Source of the DNA: Chryseobacterium sp. Leaf405
GTDB lineage: Bacteria; Bacteroidota; Bacteroidia; Flavobacteriales; Weeksellaceae
Direction: 5' to 3'
Length of the DNA stretch: 64,000 nucleotides
Assembly (NCBI RefSeq): GCF_001425355.1
Contig: NZ_LMQN01000015.1
Span: forward strand, 747,578 to 811,577
A program made the translations under genes and the position numbers. Below the pieces are notes generated by a model. It saw only the letters and a program-made list of their open reading frames with translations. It ran no database searches and was not told where the DNA came from. How positions within the stretch are numbered: position 1 is the stretch's first letter; each line of letters starts with the position of its first letter. Positions 25,968-34,822 of the stretch are shown here, one piece after another.

Positions 25968-26653
25968 TGAAAATTTTATTTACCAAAAATATAGACCCAG
26001 CTGTTTTATCCAAAGAATTAGGAGAGAATATTTCGGCTGATTGTGTTGAGGTAATTAAAACAAATTCTATTAGAATAAAGCCTTTTGATCTCAAAAACCA
26101 TTCACTGATTTTTACAAGCTCAAATGGAGTAGGTTCTTTTTTTAAAAATGGCTTTAAACCAAATGAAGATTTTACAGCAAAAAACTACAATAAAATCTAT
26201 TGCGTCGGTGAAAAAACAAAACGTGAACTAAGAAAACATGGTTTCGGTACTTTTAAAGTATTGAAAAATGCAGAAACCCTTTCAAAATTTATTATTAGCT
26301 ATTGTCAGGATGAAAGTTTTCTGCACTTTTGCGGAAATCTGGCGATAAGCGTTCTCGACAACGAACTTCCACTGCAAAATATTCAATATAAAAAAGTTAC
26401 CGTTTATAATACAGAAGAAACTCAACCTCTGATACCTGAAAAATATCATGCTGCTGTATTTTTTAGCCCGAGCGGAGTTCGTAGTTTTGCAAAACAGAAT
26501 TCTTTTGAAAATATGATGCTTTTTTCGATAGGAAAAACAACGTCGAAAGAATTAACAAAACATACAGAATCTAAGATTTTTACAAGTAACAAAAATACGT
26601 TATCAAACCTGTTGTCGGTTATAAGAGAAACTTTAAAGAATATTCAATCTTAA
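25967..26653 (+). CDS. hemD: uroporphyrinogen-III synthase
   Basis: 228 aa. It closes and inverts ring D of hydroxymethylbilane. Sequence conservation in HemD is always low; visible features are SLIFTSSNGVGSFF near 45-58, IYCVGEKTKRELRKHGF near 80, and AAVFFSPSGVRSFAKQ near 160. It lies between the amidase and hemE, and position in the haem operon strengthens the call. The start overlaps the amidase stop by one base. Confidence 0.87.
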   Translation: MKILFTKNIDPAVLSKELGENISADCVEVIKTNSIRIKPFDLKNHSLIFTSSNGVGSFFKNGFKPNEDFTAKNYNKIYCVGEKTKRELRKHGFGTFKVLKNAETLSKFIISYCQDESFLHFCGNLAISVLDNELPLQNIQYKKVTVYNTEETQPLIPEKYHAAVFFSPSGVRSFAKQNSFENMMLFSIGKTTSKELTKHTESKIFTSNKNTLSNLLSVIRETLKNIQS

Positions 26654-26692
26654 AAAATCAACTAAAAAACCAACAGCTATCAACTAAAAGAT

Positions 26693-27724
26693 ATGATTAA
26701 AAACGACCTATATTTAAAAGCACTTCGCGGAGAAACCGTAGAAAGACCGCCCGTTTGGATGATGAGACAGGCAGGAAGATATTTGCCGGAATTCATTGCG
26801 CTGCGTGACAAATATGATTTCTTCACAAGATGTCAGACTCCGGAATTGGCTTCTGAGATCACTGTACAACCGATCAGAAGATATCCTTTGGATGCTGCGA
26901 TTTTGTTCTCTGATATTTTGGTGGTTCCGCAAGCGATGGGAATCGATTTCAAAATGAAGGAAAACGTTGGTCCGTGGTTGGATAATCCGATCAGAACAAT
27001 GGAAGATGTACAGAATGTTGTGGTTCCGGACGTGAACGATACTTTAGGATACGTTTTTGATGCGATTGAACTGACTTTACAGAAATTAGACAATGAAATT
27101 CCATTAATAGGTTTTGCGGGTTCGCCTTGGACGATTCTTTGCTACTGCGTGGAAGGAAAAGGAAGTAAAGCTTTTGATATTGCTAAATCTTTCTGTTTCC
27201 AGCAACCGGAAGCGGCACATTTGCTATTGCAGAAAATTACAGATACGACGATTGCTTACCTGAAAAGAAAAGTTGAAAAAGGCGTTTCTGCCGTTCAGGT
27301 TTTCGATTCGTGGGGCGGAATGCTTTCTCCGGCTGACTATCAGGAATTTTCATGGAAATATATCAAGCAAATTGTTGATGCATTGAGTCCGTTGACGCAC
27401 GTTGTGGTTTTCGGAAAAGGATGTTGGTTTGCTTTGGAAGATATGATTCAGGCACCGGTTTCCGCTTTGGGTGTTGACTGGACCATTAAGCCCGAAATAG
27501 CACGAACGTTAACCAATCACACGATGACACTTCAGGGAAATTTTGATCCTGCAAGATTGCACTCTACACCGGAAACAATTAAAAAAATGGTAAATGAAAT
27601 GATTAACCGTTTTGGGAAAGACAGATATATTGCCAATTTAGGTCACGGAATTTTACCCAATATTCCTTTGGAAAATGCGGAAGCATTTATCAGAGCAGTA
27701 GTAGATTGGAAGCCGAATAATTAA
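26693..27724 (+). CDS. hemE: uroporphyrinogen decarboxylase
   Basis: 343 aa, normal length. It removes four carboxyl groups from uroporphyrinogen III to give coproporphyrinogen III. The N-terminal signature [17 protein letters not shown] (about 18-34) and the second signature [20 protein letters not shown] (about 138-157) are both intact, as is the active-site Asp in LFSDILV. It is the last gene of the haem operon, 39 bases after hemD. hemF/hemN and hemG/hemH are not in the window. Confidence 0.96.
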   Translation: MIKNDLYLKALRGETVERPPVWMMRQAGRYLPEFIALRDKYDFFTRCQTPELASEITVQPIRRYPLDAAILFSDILVVPQAMGIDFKMKENVGPWLDNPIRTMEDVQNVVVPDVNDTLGYVFDAIELTLQKLDNEIPLIGFAGSPWTILCYCVEGKGSKAFDIAKSFCFQQPEAAHLLLQKITDTTIAYLKRKVEKGVSAVQVFDSWGGMLSPADYQEFSWKYIKQIVDALSPLTHVVVFGKGCWFALEDMIQAPVSALGVDWTIKPEIARTLTNHTMTLQGNFDPARLHSTPETIKKMVNEMINRFGKDRYIANLGHGILPNIPLENAEAFIRAVVDWKPNN

Positions 27725-27755
27725 TTTTTTTATCTTCTACAGAGTTACAACACAC

Positions 27756-27826
27756 TTGTCGTTCCTTGGAAATTTAGGTTTAAAAATTATTGTAAATACA
27801 TTATCGAGATTCCTATGGAATGACAA
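27756..27826. repeat. dispersed intergenic repeat with inverted ends
   Basis: It begins TTGTCGTTCC (27756-27765) and ends GGAATGACAA (27817-27826), complementary apart from one base. This is the same end pair as at 61036-61091. It lies in the convergent hemE/nitroreductase gap and has no coding capacity. Confidence 0.55.
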
Positions 27827-27881
27827 ACTACATATGAAACTTTATGTAAATTTTCGAATTTTAAACTTATTAAATAAAACA

Positions 27882-27909
27882 AAATCCCTTTCATTTCTGA
27901 AAGGGATTT
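27882..27909 (-). terminator. terminator of nitroreductase gene
   Basis: An 11-bp stem, 27882-27892 with 27899-27909 (AAATCCCTTTC/GAAAGGGATTT), has a 6-nt loop. On the minus strand it is followed by TTGTTTTATTT. It may also stop hemE transcripts from the other side. Confidence 0.75.
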
Positions 27910-27928
27910 CTATGTAAATGACTAATAA

Positions 27929-28561
27929 TTAATTAACTTCAGTAATAAAATCTTCTTTCGGTTTTCTCACTTTCGTAAGGTTTACCAACCAGTCGTTTGA
28001 AGGATCTCTGTAACCTATTGGTAATAAAAGAACACTTTTCAGACCTTTTTCTTTTAAGTTTAAAATTTGATCAACTTCTTCAGGAACAAAACCTTCCATT
28101 GGGGTAGAGTCTACCTCTTCAAAAGCCGCTGCAATAATTGCCGCTCCGAAAGAAATATAAGCCTGTTTTGCTGCGTGTGTGAAGTTTTCATCGGCTGATC
28201 TCTGAGGATAAGTACTTAACAACATCTGTCTGTAGTTTTCCCAGCCTTCATTCTTGAAGCCTCTTATATCATTCGTAAGATCAAACATTTTGTTGATTCT
28301 TTCTTCCGTATAATTATCCCAGGCAGCGAATACTAAAAGGTGCGAACAGTCTGTAATCTGCGGCTGATTCCATGCGTGAGGTTTGATCTGTTCTTTAATT
28401 TCCTGATTGGTAATAACAATAATTTCGAAAGGCTGCAATCCGCTTGAAGTAGGTGCCAATCTTGCAGCTTCCAATATTTTATCCACTTTTTCCTGTGGTA
28501 TTTTTTGACCGTTCATTGCTTTAGTTGCAAATCTCCAGTTCAGTTTTTCTATTAAATCCAT
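27929..28561 (-). CDS. NAD(P)H-dependent oxidoreductase (nitroreductase family)
   Basis: 210 aa. It is a flavin mononucleotide enzyme of the NfsB/YfkO type that reduces quinones or nitro compounds; the true substrate is unknown. FMN-binding features: RFATKAMNGQKIP (about 9-21), RLAPTSSGLQPFEIIVI (about 35-50), and the C-terminal VLLPIGYRDPSNDW before the basic KVRKPKEDF tail. Monocistronic, with a TAATTTTG promoter box at 28581-28588 and a terminator. Confidence 0.88.
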   Translation of the reverse strand: MDLIEKLNWRFATKAMNGQKIPQEKVDKILEAARLAPTSSGLQPFEIIVITNQEIKEQIKPHAWNQPQITDCSHLLVFAAWDNYTEERINKMFDLTNDIRGFKNEGWENYRQMLLSTYPQRSADENFTHAAKQAYISFGAAIIAAAFEEVDSTPMEGFVPEEVDQILNLKEKGLKSVLLLPIGYRDPSNDWLVNLTKVRKPKEDFITEVN

Positions 28562-28580
28562 GTATTATATTTTAACCCCG

Positions 28581-28588
28581 CAAAATTA
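28581..28588 (-). promoter_or_regulatory. nitroreductase promoter box
   Basis: On the minus strand TAATTTTG matches TAnnTTTG, 19 bases before the ATG. No well-spaced -33 TTG. Confidence 0.4.
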
Positions 28589-28702
28589 CTTCATGTACAA
28601 CCAATATCAGGAACGGAATTTTATATTTGTTTTATCGTTGTTGTCTATTATTGATGATGAGTTTAAGTATAATTAATTTAATATTACCAAATAGTAAAAA
28701 CA

Positions 28703-28729
28703 AACCATCCCTGAAATTCCGAGATGGTT
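28703..28729 (-). terminator. sufS terminator
   Basis: AACCATC (28703-28709) pairs with GATGGTT (28723-28729); the minus-strand product continues TGTTTTTAC. It is about 28 bases past the sufS stop. Confidence 0.6.
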
Positions 28730-28756
28730 ATTTTTTAAACTATATTTTATCTAAAA

Positions 28757-29977
28757 TTAGCTGAGCATTTTCTGAGCTTTTTTCACGCCTTCTACTAAAA
28801 TATCAATTTCCTCAAACGTATTATATACTGCAAAACTCGCTCTCACCGTTCCTGCAATATTAAAGAAATCCATAATTGGCTGTGTACAATGATGTCCCGT
28901 TCTTACGGCAATTCCCAATTTATCAAGAATCATCCCAACATCCGAAGCGATTCCTATTCCTTCTAAATTGAAAGAAACAACCCCGGTTCTGTTGGCTTTT
29001 TCACCATAAATTTTTATTCCGTCGAGCTCTAGCAAATGTCTTTGGGCATATTCCAATAAAGCATTTTCATGATTCTGAATTGTTGACTGGCCTACTTTCT
29101 GAATAAAATCAACAGCCGCACCTAACGCAATATTACCTCCAACATTCGGCGTTCCTGCTTCATATTTAAAAGGGAGACCAGCGTACGTTGTTCCGTCGAA
29201 AGAACAAGTTGCAATCATCTCTCCTCCTCCGTGAAACGGTGGTAAATCTTCAAGAATAGCTTGTTTTCCATATAAAATACCGGTTCCCATCGGTGCGTAC
29301 ATTTTATGTCCTGAGAAAACAAAGAAATCACAATCCATTTTCTGAACATCGATTGTAAAATGAGGTGCAGATTGTGCACCATCAATCACAATGTAAGCAT
29401 CGGTGTTTTTTCTTGTTTTTGCAATAATTTCTTCAATAGGATTTACTATTCCCAATGCGTTTGAAACCTGATTAACAGAAACAACCTTTGTTTTTTCGCT
29501 TAAAAATTCATCAAACTTATCCAACTGAAGAATTCCGTTTTCATCAATCGGGATAACTCTTAATTTTGCTCCGGTTCTTTCACAAAGCATCTGCCAGGGA
29601 ACAATATTTGAATGATGCTCAAGATAAGAAATGATAATTTCATCGTCTTTTTTTAATTTTTGAGTCAAAATATAAGCGATGAGGTTCAATCCTTCGGTAG
29701 TTCCTTTGGTAAAAATTACTTCAAAATCATGTTCAGCATTAATGAATTTCTGGATTTTTCTTCTAGAAAGTTCCATTTCTTCTGTTGCCAACTGACTTAA
29801 TGTATGAATTCCTCTGTGTACGTTTGCGTTAAGCTCTGTATAATATTTGTTCCAAACTTCTAACACTGAGTTTGGTTTTTGTGATGTCGCCGCATTGTCG
29901 AGATAAACCAACGGTTTACCGTTCACCTTCTGATCTAATATAGAAAACTGACTTCTTATTTCCTGAATGTCAAACAT
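28757..29977 (-). CDS. sufS: cysteine desulfurase SufS
   Basis: 406 aa. This pyridoxal-phosphate enzyme takes sulfur from cysteine for Fe-S cluster assembly. The PLP lysine is in FSGHKMYAPMGTG near residue 223, and the persulfide Cys is in RTGHHCTQP near residue 363; the RTGHHC context is that of SufS/group II rather than IscS. It is transcribed alone, about 30 kb from sufBCD and on the other strand. Its promoter box and a palindrome lie just upstream, so it may be regulated separately. Confidence 0.94.
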   Translation of the reverse strand: MFDIQEIRSQFSILDQKVNGKPLVYLDNAATSQKPNSVLEVWNKYYTELNANVHRGIHTLSQLATEEMELSRRKIQKFINAEHDFEVIFTKGTTEGLNLIAYILTQKLKKDDEIIISYLEHHSNIVPWQMLCERTGAKLRVIPIDENGILQLDKFDEFLSEKTKVVSVNQVSNALGIVNPIEEIIAKTRKNTDAYIVIDGAQSAPHFTIDVQKMDCDFFVFSGHKMYAPMGTGILYGKQAILEDLPPFHGGGEMIATCSFDGTTYAGLPFKYEAGTPNVGGNIALGAAVDFIQKVGQSTIQNHENALLEYAQRHLLELDGIKIYGEKANRTGVVSFNLEGIGIASDVGMILDKLGIAVRTGHHCTQPIMDFFNIAGTVRASFAVYNTFEEIDILVEGVKKAQKMLS

Positions 29978-30000
29978 TTATTACAATTTTAAATTAAAAC

Positions 30001-30027
30001 GTTCTTATTTAGAACACTTCAAATTTA
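30001..30027 (-). promoter_or_regulatory. sufS promoter with palindrome near start site
   Basis: TAAATTTG on the minus strand (30020-30027) is an exact -7 box. Just downstream, covering the expected start site, is the perfect inverted repeat GTTCT-TATTT-AGAAC (30001-30015), a candidate operator. Its partner regulator is unknown. Confidence 0.45.
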
Positions 30028-30087
30028 CGGCTTTTTTCTGAAAGCAATTAATGCTTACAACCATAATAGATGTAATCTAAAAACAAA

Positions 30088-30113
30088 AAACCTGTCAAAA
30101 AATTGACAGGTTT
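30088..30113 (-). terminator. terminator of prs-rplY operon
   Basis: An 11-bp stem, 30088-30098 with 30103-30113 (AAACCTGTCAA/TTGACAGGTTT), is followed by TTTTTG on the minus strand, 23 bases past the rplY stop. Confidence 0.82.
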
Positions 30114-30135
30114 CATATTTTCAAATAAGTAGTTC

Positions 30136-30774
30136 TTATTCTGCTGCTGCTTCCTCAGTTGCAGGAGCTTCTCCTTCAGTTGCAACTTCTTCTTCCTCAT
30201 CATCATCTTGAGCTGCACCACCTTTCGCTGCATTTCTAGACATTTTAACAGCTACTACAACTGCATTGTCTGGATGTACGAAAGAATATCCTTCAGTTTT
30301 GATTGCTCCAACATAAAGTTTGTTACCAATTTTAAGTGGAGTAATATCTACAACAATCTCGTCTGGCAAGTTTGCAGGGATAGCTTTTACTTTCAATTTT
30401 CTGAAAGACTGACGTAAAACACCACCAGCTACAACACCTTTAGAACGACCAGTGATTCTTACAGGAACTTCCATAACTACCGGCTTATCATCAGATAATC
30501 TGTAGAAGTCTGCGTGAATAATTTTGTCTGTAATTGGGTGAAACTGAATATCTTGAAGAACAGCAGGAATTACCTGTCCGTCAACTTCAATAGATACCGT
30601 GTGTGCTTCAGGAGTATATACCAAACCTTTGAAAGCTCTCTCTTCTGCAGAGAAGTTCAATGGCTCGCCACCTCCGTAAACAACACAAGGAACTAATTCA
30701 GCATCACGTAAAGCTTTTGTCGACTTTTTGCCCACGCTTTCTCTTTTTGTACCTTGAATTGTAATAGATTTCAT
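30136..30774 (-). CDS. rplY: 50S ribosomal protein L25 (CTC form)
   Basis: 212 aa, the long CTC type. It binds 5S rRNA in the large subunit. The N-terminal L25 domain ([23 protein letters not shown], then [14 protein letters not shown]) covers about 1-95, and the beta-rich CTC domain about 96-185. The last 30 residues are an acidic Glu/Ala tail, usual in Bacteroidota. It lies 54 bases downstream of prs on the same strand, a pairing kept in many bacteria. Confidence 0.95.
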   Translation of the reverse strand: MKSITIQGTKRESVGKKSTKALRDAELVPCVVYGGGEPLNFSAEERAFKGLVYTPEAHTVSIEVDGQVIPAVLQDIQFHPITDKIIHADFYRLSDDKPVVMEVPVRITGRSKGVVAGGVLRQSFRKLKVKAIPANLPDEIVVDITPLKIGNKLYVGAIKTEGYSFVHPDNAVVVAVKMSRNAAKGGAAQDDDEEEEVATEGEAPATEEAAAE

Positions 30775-30828
30775 TTATAAAAATTTAAAAAATTGTTTTA
30801 ATTTGATTTGCAAATTAGTAAAAATCAA

Positions 30829-31767
30829 TTAGATAACAAACTTACTGCTAATTGATTGATGCTCATGAACCATCTTCATAACATCTGCAAATAATGGGGC
30901 GCAAGATAGCACTTTTATTTTAGACGACAAATTATTTTTCACAGGAATTGAGTCAGTTACAATAACTTCCAATAATTTTGAGTTCTCAATATTATCGTAA
31001 GCTTTCCCGGAAAGTACTCCGTGAGTTGCCATTGCTCTTACAGATTTTGCTCCTTTTTCCATAAGAATATCTGCTGCTTTGCAAAGTGTACCTGCCGTAT
31101 CAATCATGTCATCGATAAGGATAACATTTTTTCCTACTACATCTCCGATAAGGAACATTTCTTCTACAACATTTGCTTTCTTTCTTTCTTTGTAAGCAAT
31201 TACCACATCAGCACCAAGGTGACCTGCATAGTTTTTCGCTCTTTTTGCACCTCCCATGTCCGGAGAAGCAATCGTAAGATTTTCAAGATTTAAATCTCTG
31301 ATGTAATCCACAAATATTGTTGAAGCATACAAATGATCAACAGGAATTTCAAAGAATCCCTGAATTTGGTCTGCGTGAAGATCCATTGTCATCACTCTTG
31401 TTGCTCCCGCAGCAGTCAGAAGATTTGCTACCAATTTTGCACCGATTGGCGCTCTTGGTTTATCTTTTCTGTCTTGTCTTGCAAGCCCGAAGTATGGAAG
31501 TACCACTGTAATGCTTTTAGCAGAAGCCCTTTTAGCAGCATCAATTATTAAAAGAAGTTCTAATAAATTGTCTGCCGGAGGGAATGTAGATGCGATTAAA
31601 AAAACTCTTCCTCCTCTTACAGACTCATCCAAAACAGGTTCAAATTCTCCGTCACTGAATGTTTGAAAGTTGATTTTTCCTAATTCTTTCCCATAATAGT
31701 GGGCAATTTTTTCTGCTAGCTCCTTACTAGTTCTTGTTGAAAATAGATAACTTTGTTGCTCGGCCAT
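30829..31767 (-). CDS. prs: ribose-phosphate pyrophosphokinase (PRPP synthase)
   Basis: 312 aa. It makes PRPP from ribose 5-phosphate and ATP for nucleotide, His and Trp synthesis. Motifs: FSDGEFEPVLDESVRGGRVFLI, the RQDRKDKPRAPIGAKLVANLL flexible loop near 98-118, MDLHADQIQGFF near 130, and the PRPP-binding LIDDMIDTAGTL near 221. First gene of a two-gene operon with rplY. Its -7 box, TAAATTTG, overlaps the T-tract of the upstream terminator. Confidence 0.96.
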   Translation of the reverse strand: MAEQQSYLFSTRTSKELAEKIAHYYGKELGKINFQTFSDGEFEPVLDESVRGGRVFLIASTFPPADNLLELLLIIDAAKRASAKSITVVLPYFGLARQDRKDKPRAPIGAKLVANLLTAAGATRVMTMDLHADQIQGFFEIPVDHLYASTIFVDYIRDLNLENLTIASPDMGGAKRAKNYAGHLGADVVIAYKERKKANVVEEMFLIGDVVGKNVILIDDMIDTAGTLCKAADILMEKGAKSVRAMATHGVLSGKAYDNIENSKLLEVIVTDSIPVKNNLSSKIKVLSCAPLFADVMKMVHEHQSISSKFVI

Positions 31768-31789
31768 TTTTACTTTTTAAAAGATTTTG

Positions 31790-31797
31790 CAAATTTA
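31790..31797 (-). promoter_or_regulatory. prs promoter -7 box
   Basis: TAAATTTG on the minus strand, 22 bases before the prs ATG. It directly follows the U-tract of the terminator at 31803-31829, so stop and restart of transcription are packed into about 40 bases. Confidence 0.5.
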
Positions 31798-31802
31798 AAA
31801 AA

Positions 31803-31829
31803 AAACCACAAGAATCTATCCTGTGGTTT
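31803..31829 (-). terminator. terminator of FadL/GDSL-lipase unit
   Basis: AAACCACA (31803-31810) pairs with TGTGGTTT (31822-31829), with an 11-nt loop, then a long T run on the minus strand. It is 22 bases past the lipase stop. Confidence 0.78.
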
Positions 31830-31851
31830 CTAAGTTTTTATTTTTCAATTA

Positions 31852-33303
31852 TTATGGGAACGTTACTCCGGAATAATTGTTAGGATTTACCTGTGGCAAT
31901 GTGGATTTATACTTATCATTAATTGACTTGATAAACTCATTTGCAATAATAGCATATCCTCTACCTGTAAGGTGAACTCCATCAAGTGAGAAAGCACCAC
32001 CGCTTACAAAAGTTGCTGTATATTTTACGCCGTCCCAAGTGATTCCTGATTTAGAATTAAGCTCCTCCATTTTAGCATTAGCATCAACAAAAGCAAGATT
32101 TTTGGCAGTGGCAACACTTTTTATAGCTGTATTAAATGCCGCTGTTGCTGTTGTAACTTTTGCAGCTTCTAACTCAGTCAATACCAATTTATCTTCAAGC
32201 GGTACAGATGTACCACCTCCCGCTTGTGGAGTAAGAACTCTACTTGCCGGTAATAAGATAAAATCCTTTGCAGTTGTCTGTCTGTATTTTGGAAGTGCAC
32301 CCGCTCCAGTTAAATCTTTATCAACAATCACAGCTCCATTGGCTACCGCTCCTGCAGTAAATTTAATTAATCTTCTTTGATATTCTGCGTCATTAATTGC
32401 TCCTAAATTTTTTGCATTAAGCAAACCCGCATTATATGTTGCATACGCTGTATTCAGTTGAGCTACTTGTGTATCGGTAAGATTCGTAAGAGGCATTGCA
32501 GGAACTCTTGTAAAGTAAGGAACACTTGTTACATTAGGGATATTTGCAATAACGCCTTTTCTTGTGGTTCCGGCTGGAAATAATAACCCTACAAGTGCAG
32601 TATAGGTATTGGTAAAACCAACTCCAACAGCCCCATCGACAGGAGTAATTGGGTTCGATCCATCTCCACCTGAAGTAGCATATCCTAATACATCATTATT
32701 TCCTATCCATAAAGATACAAATGTTGGATTTTGAGATAAAGCATCTCCTAAGACTGAAGTTGTAGCAGAAGTAGCGAACCTCACAAAATATGGATTAGCA
32801 GTTCCAGTAAGCAAACCTGCCTGACTTCCATAACCCGGAGCTAATAAATGTGCAACTTTTGCACCTGGAACTCCCATATTCTGATAAGGACCAGCGGATG
32901 TAACATTGTCTAAAGCAGCACCCGGAGCAGTAGGTCCGGGAGATAATGCTCCATTAACAACAGTTAAAGTATATTTTCCTGCAAAGTCTCCTGTAGTAGG
33001 GTTAAATAAATTTGTAAAACCTCCTGTATCGTTAGGCATTAATGGTTGTTTAAACTCACCGCCACCTGCAAGCTTCATCTGCATTGCAATCATGCTTGGG
33101 TAAGACTCATTCTGACCTGATCTGTAAAGAGCAGCATCTCTATAACCTGAAGTTAAAGAGTTTCCTAAAGAAATATATTTAGAAAAATCGGCTTCGCCTT
33201 TGGTTACAACAACATCATTTACATCATTATCAAAATCATCCTCGCAGCTTGTTGTAAAAAGCAATGCGGAAATAGCGAATGTAGAAATTATAATTTTTTT
33301 CAT
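31852..33303 (-). CDS. SGNH/GDSL hydrolase lipoprotein
   Basis: 483 aa. A lipoprotein signal with lipobox TTSC (Cys about residue 20) is followed by an Asp/Asn-rich spacer. Residues 43-483 carry SGNH blocks: block I as ISLGNSLTSGY (Asn in place of the usual Asp of GDSL), block III as LWIGNNDVLGYA, and block V as SLDGVHLTGRGYAI with the Asp/His pair. It probably hydrolyses a lipid or ester at the outer membrane. It lies 10 bases after a FadL-type porin gene, which fits joint handling of fatty acyl substrates. Confidence 0.85.
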   Translation of the reverse strand: MKKIIISTFAISALLFTTSCEDDFDNDVNDVVVTKGEADFSKYISLGNSLTSGYRDAALYRSGQNESYPSMIAMQMKLAGGGEFKQPLMPNDTGGFTNLFNPTTGDFAGKYTLTVVNGALSPGPTAPGAALDNVTSAGPYQNMGVPGAKVAHLLAPGYGSQAGLLTGTANPYFVRFATSATTSVLGDALSQNPTFVSLWIGNNDVLGYATSGGDGSNPITPVDGAVGVGFTNTYTALVGLLFPAGTTRKGVIANIPNVTSVPYFTRVPAMPLTNLTDTQVAQLNTAYATYNAGLLNAKNLGAINDAEYQRRLIKFTAGAVANGAVIVDKDLTGAGALPKYRQTTAKDFILLPASRVLTPQAGGGTSVPLEDKLVLTELEAAKVTTATAAFNTAIKSVATAKNLAFVDANAKMEELNSKSGITWDGVKYTATFVSGGAFSLDGVHLTGRGYAIIANEFIKSINDKYKSTLPQVNPNNYSGVTFP

Positions 33304-33313
33304 AGTCTTTCAA

Positions 33314-34549
33314 TTAAAAAGGATTATAAGATAAACCTAAACCTAGATAGAATGCCGTAGCTTTAGCCTGTCCGTAAAAACCTAAATTTTTATTGCTCAC
33401 AGTTCTCGCCTGAGGCATTGCGTAACCTCCCGCAACATCAACTCCGAATTGTTTTAATTTAAATCCAACTCCACCCGTTACAACATACGTATTGAATGAA
33501 GGTGTTTCCGGAATAAAATTATCATCAGAATAAGGAGATTCATCATAATATGCACCTAAACGTCCGTAGATCATATTGGTAAATGCATATTGAGTTCCCA
33601 ATCGGAATGTTTTAGAGTTTCTGAAATTTTTAGGAGAAACAGAAATTGTGGGATCGGTTTGATTTCCTACAGGAGCGTGAGCAAAATCTAATGTCAGCTG
33701 CGTATATCTAGACCAACCGTGATAGTTGAAATCTGCAGAAACCAACCATTTTGGAGTAAATTTATAAGTTAAACCTATAGTATATTCTTCAACTAAAGGT
33801 AAAGTTGCCGTAAAACTGTCTTTCCCCGTACCATCTAACCCTAACAAAGGATAAATAGACGCCTTCGGAAACTGGAATGTAGCCACTCCTTTTTTAGCCT
33901 TTACATCAACCGGTGAGCGGTAAGCAATACTTACATCCAATTTAGGATCCGGTCTGAAATAGAAACCGAAACCGTACCCATGTCCACTTGCTTTTTCATC
34001 TTTAAGATTAACCGATCCGCCGAATTGCGTAACAGCTTTATCCCAGTTTACCTGTCCTTTTACATAAATATAGCTCGCCCCGAAAGATAACCAATCTGCC
34101 ATTTTCACAGAAACCATCGGCTGGAAGTAGAAACTTTTAAGCTCAAGCTTTTGTACCATTTCTTTTCCTTCCCAGTCACTTGGCCATTCGATCGTACTTC
34201 CGAAAGGTGTTGAAAAACTGAATCCGACTGATAATTTATCTATCGGTCTGTAGGCAATCGCAGCATAAAGAGGCGTACCCATTGGGTTATCAGTAGAGGT
34301 ACTCTGCAAAGTGTTCGTATTTTGGAAAGTAACTTTATTACTTGCTCCGAATCCACCCGCAACAATACTCAATTTTGAAGGAATGAATGACATACCTGCA
34401 GGGTTAAAGAATGCCACACTTGCATCTTCAGCATGCGCACTTGTATGTGCCATTGCCAATTGTTTTACCCCTTGCAGAGAAACCCTGAAGCCACCTGCGT
34501 AAGATAGAACACCTGCCAATAATGCAGTTGATACTAATATTTTTTTCAT
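33314..34549 (-). CDS. OmpP1/FadL/TodX-family outer-membrane transporter
   Basis: 411 aa with a signal peptide of about 18 residues. The FadL hallmark is the N-terminal hatch motif AHAEDASVAFFNPAGMSF (about 37-54), which plugs the barrel. The rest is alternating beta-strand with many aromatics and ends in a terminal Phe (NPF), the usual outer-membrane assembly signal. Takes up long-chain fatty acids or other hydrophobic compounds. Co-transcribed with the SGNH lipase downstream, which may release its substrate. Confidence 0.9.
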   Translation of the reverse strand: MKKILVSTALLAGVLSYAGGFRVSLQGVKQLAMAHTSAHAEDASVAFFNPAGMSFIPSKLSIVAGGFGASNKVTFQNTNTLQSTSTDNPMGTPLYAAIAYRPIDKLSVGFSFSTPFGSTIEWPSDWEGKEMVQKLELKSFYFQPMVSVKMADWLSFGASYIYVKGQVNWDKAVTQFGGSVNLKDEKASGHGYGFGFYFRPDPKLDVSIAYRSPVDVKAKKGVATFQFPKASIYPLLGLDGTGKDSFTATLPLVEEYTIGLTYKFTPKWLVSADFNYHGWSRYTQLTLDFAHAPVGNQTDPTISVSPKNFRNSKTFRLGTQYAFTNMIYGRLGAYYDESPYSDDNFIPETPSFNTYVVTGGVGFKLKQFGVDVAGGYAMPQARTVSNKNLGFYGQAKATAFYLGLGLSYNPF

Positions 34550-34568
34550 AGACTATTATTATATAACC

Positions 34569-34576
34569 CAAATATA
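34569..34576 (-). promoter_or_regulatory. FadL gene promoter box
   Basis: TATATTTG on the minus strand, matching TAnnTTTG, 19 bases before the ATG. Confidence 0.45.
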
Positions 34577-34795
34577 AAATTATTTTGGCTATACCTGTTA
34601 ATAAATCATAAATTTTTAAACATTATAAGGAAAGAAAACTATGTTTGAAATAATACTTTCACCAAAAGGCGAGTTAAACACATCGTTATGAGAAGATTAA
34701 TAAATACAATATCTATAATAAGATTATTTGTTTAACATTAAACATTGATGTTTCTTAATATTTGATTATTTTAGACCTGATAAAGATAAAAATCA

Positions 34796-34803
34796 TAAAT
34801 TTG
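34796..34803 (+). promoter_or_regulatory. ricT promoter box
   Basis: TAAATTTG, an exact -7 match, 19 bases before the ricT ATG. Drives the ricT-gldH-PBP1A unit. Confidence 0.5.
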
Positions 34804-34822
34804 CAAATTAAATATATTATAT

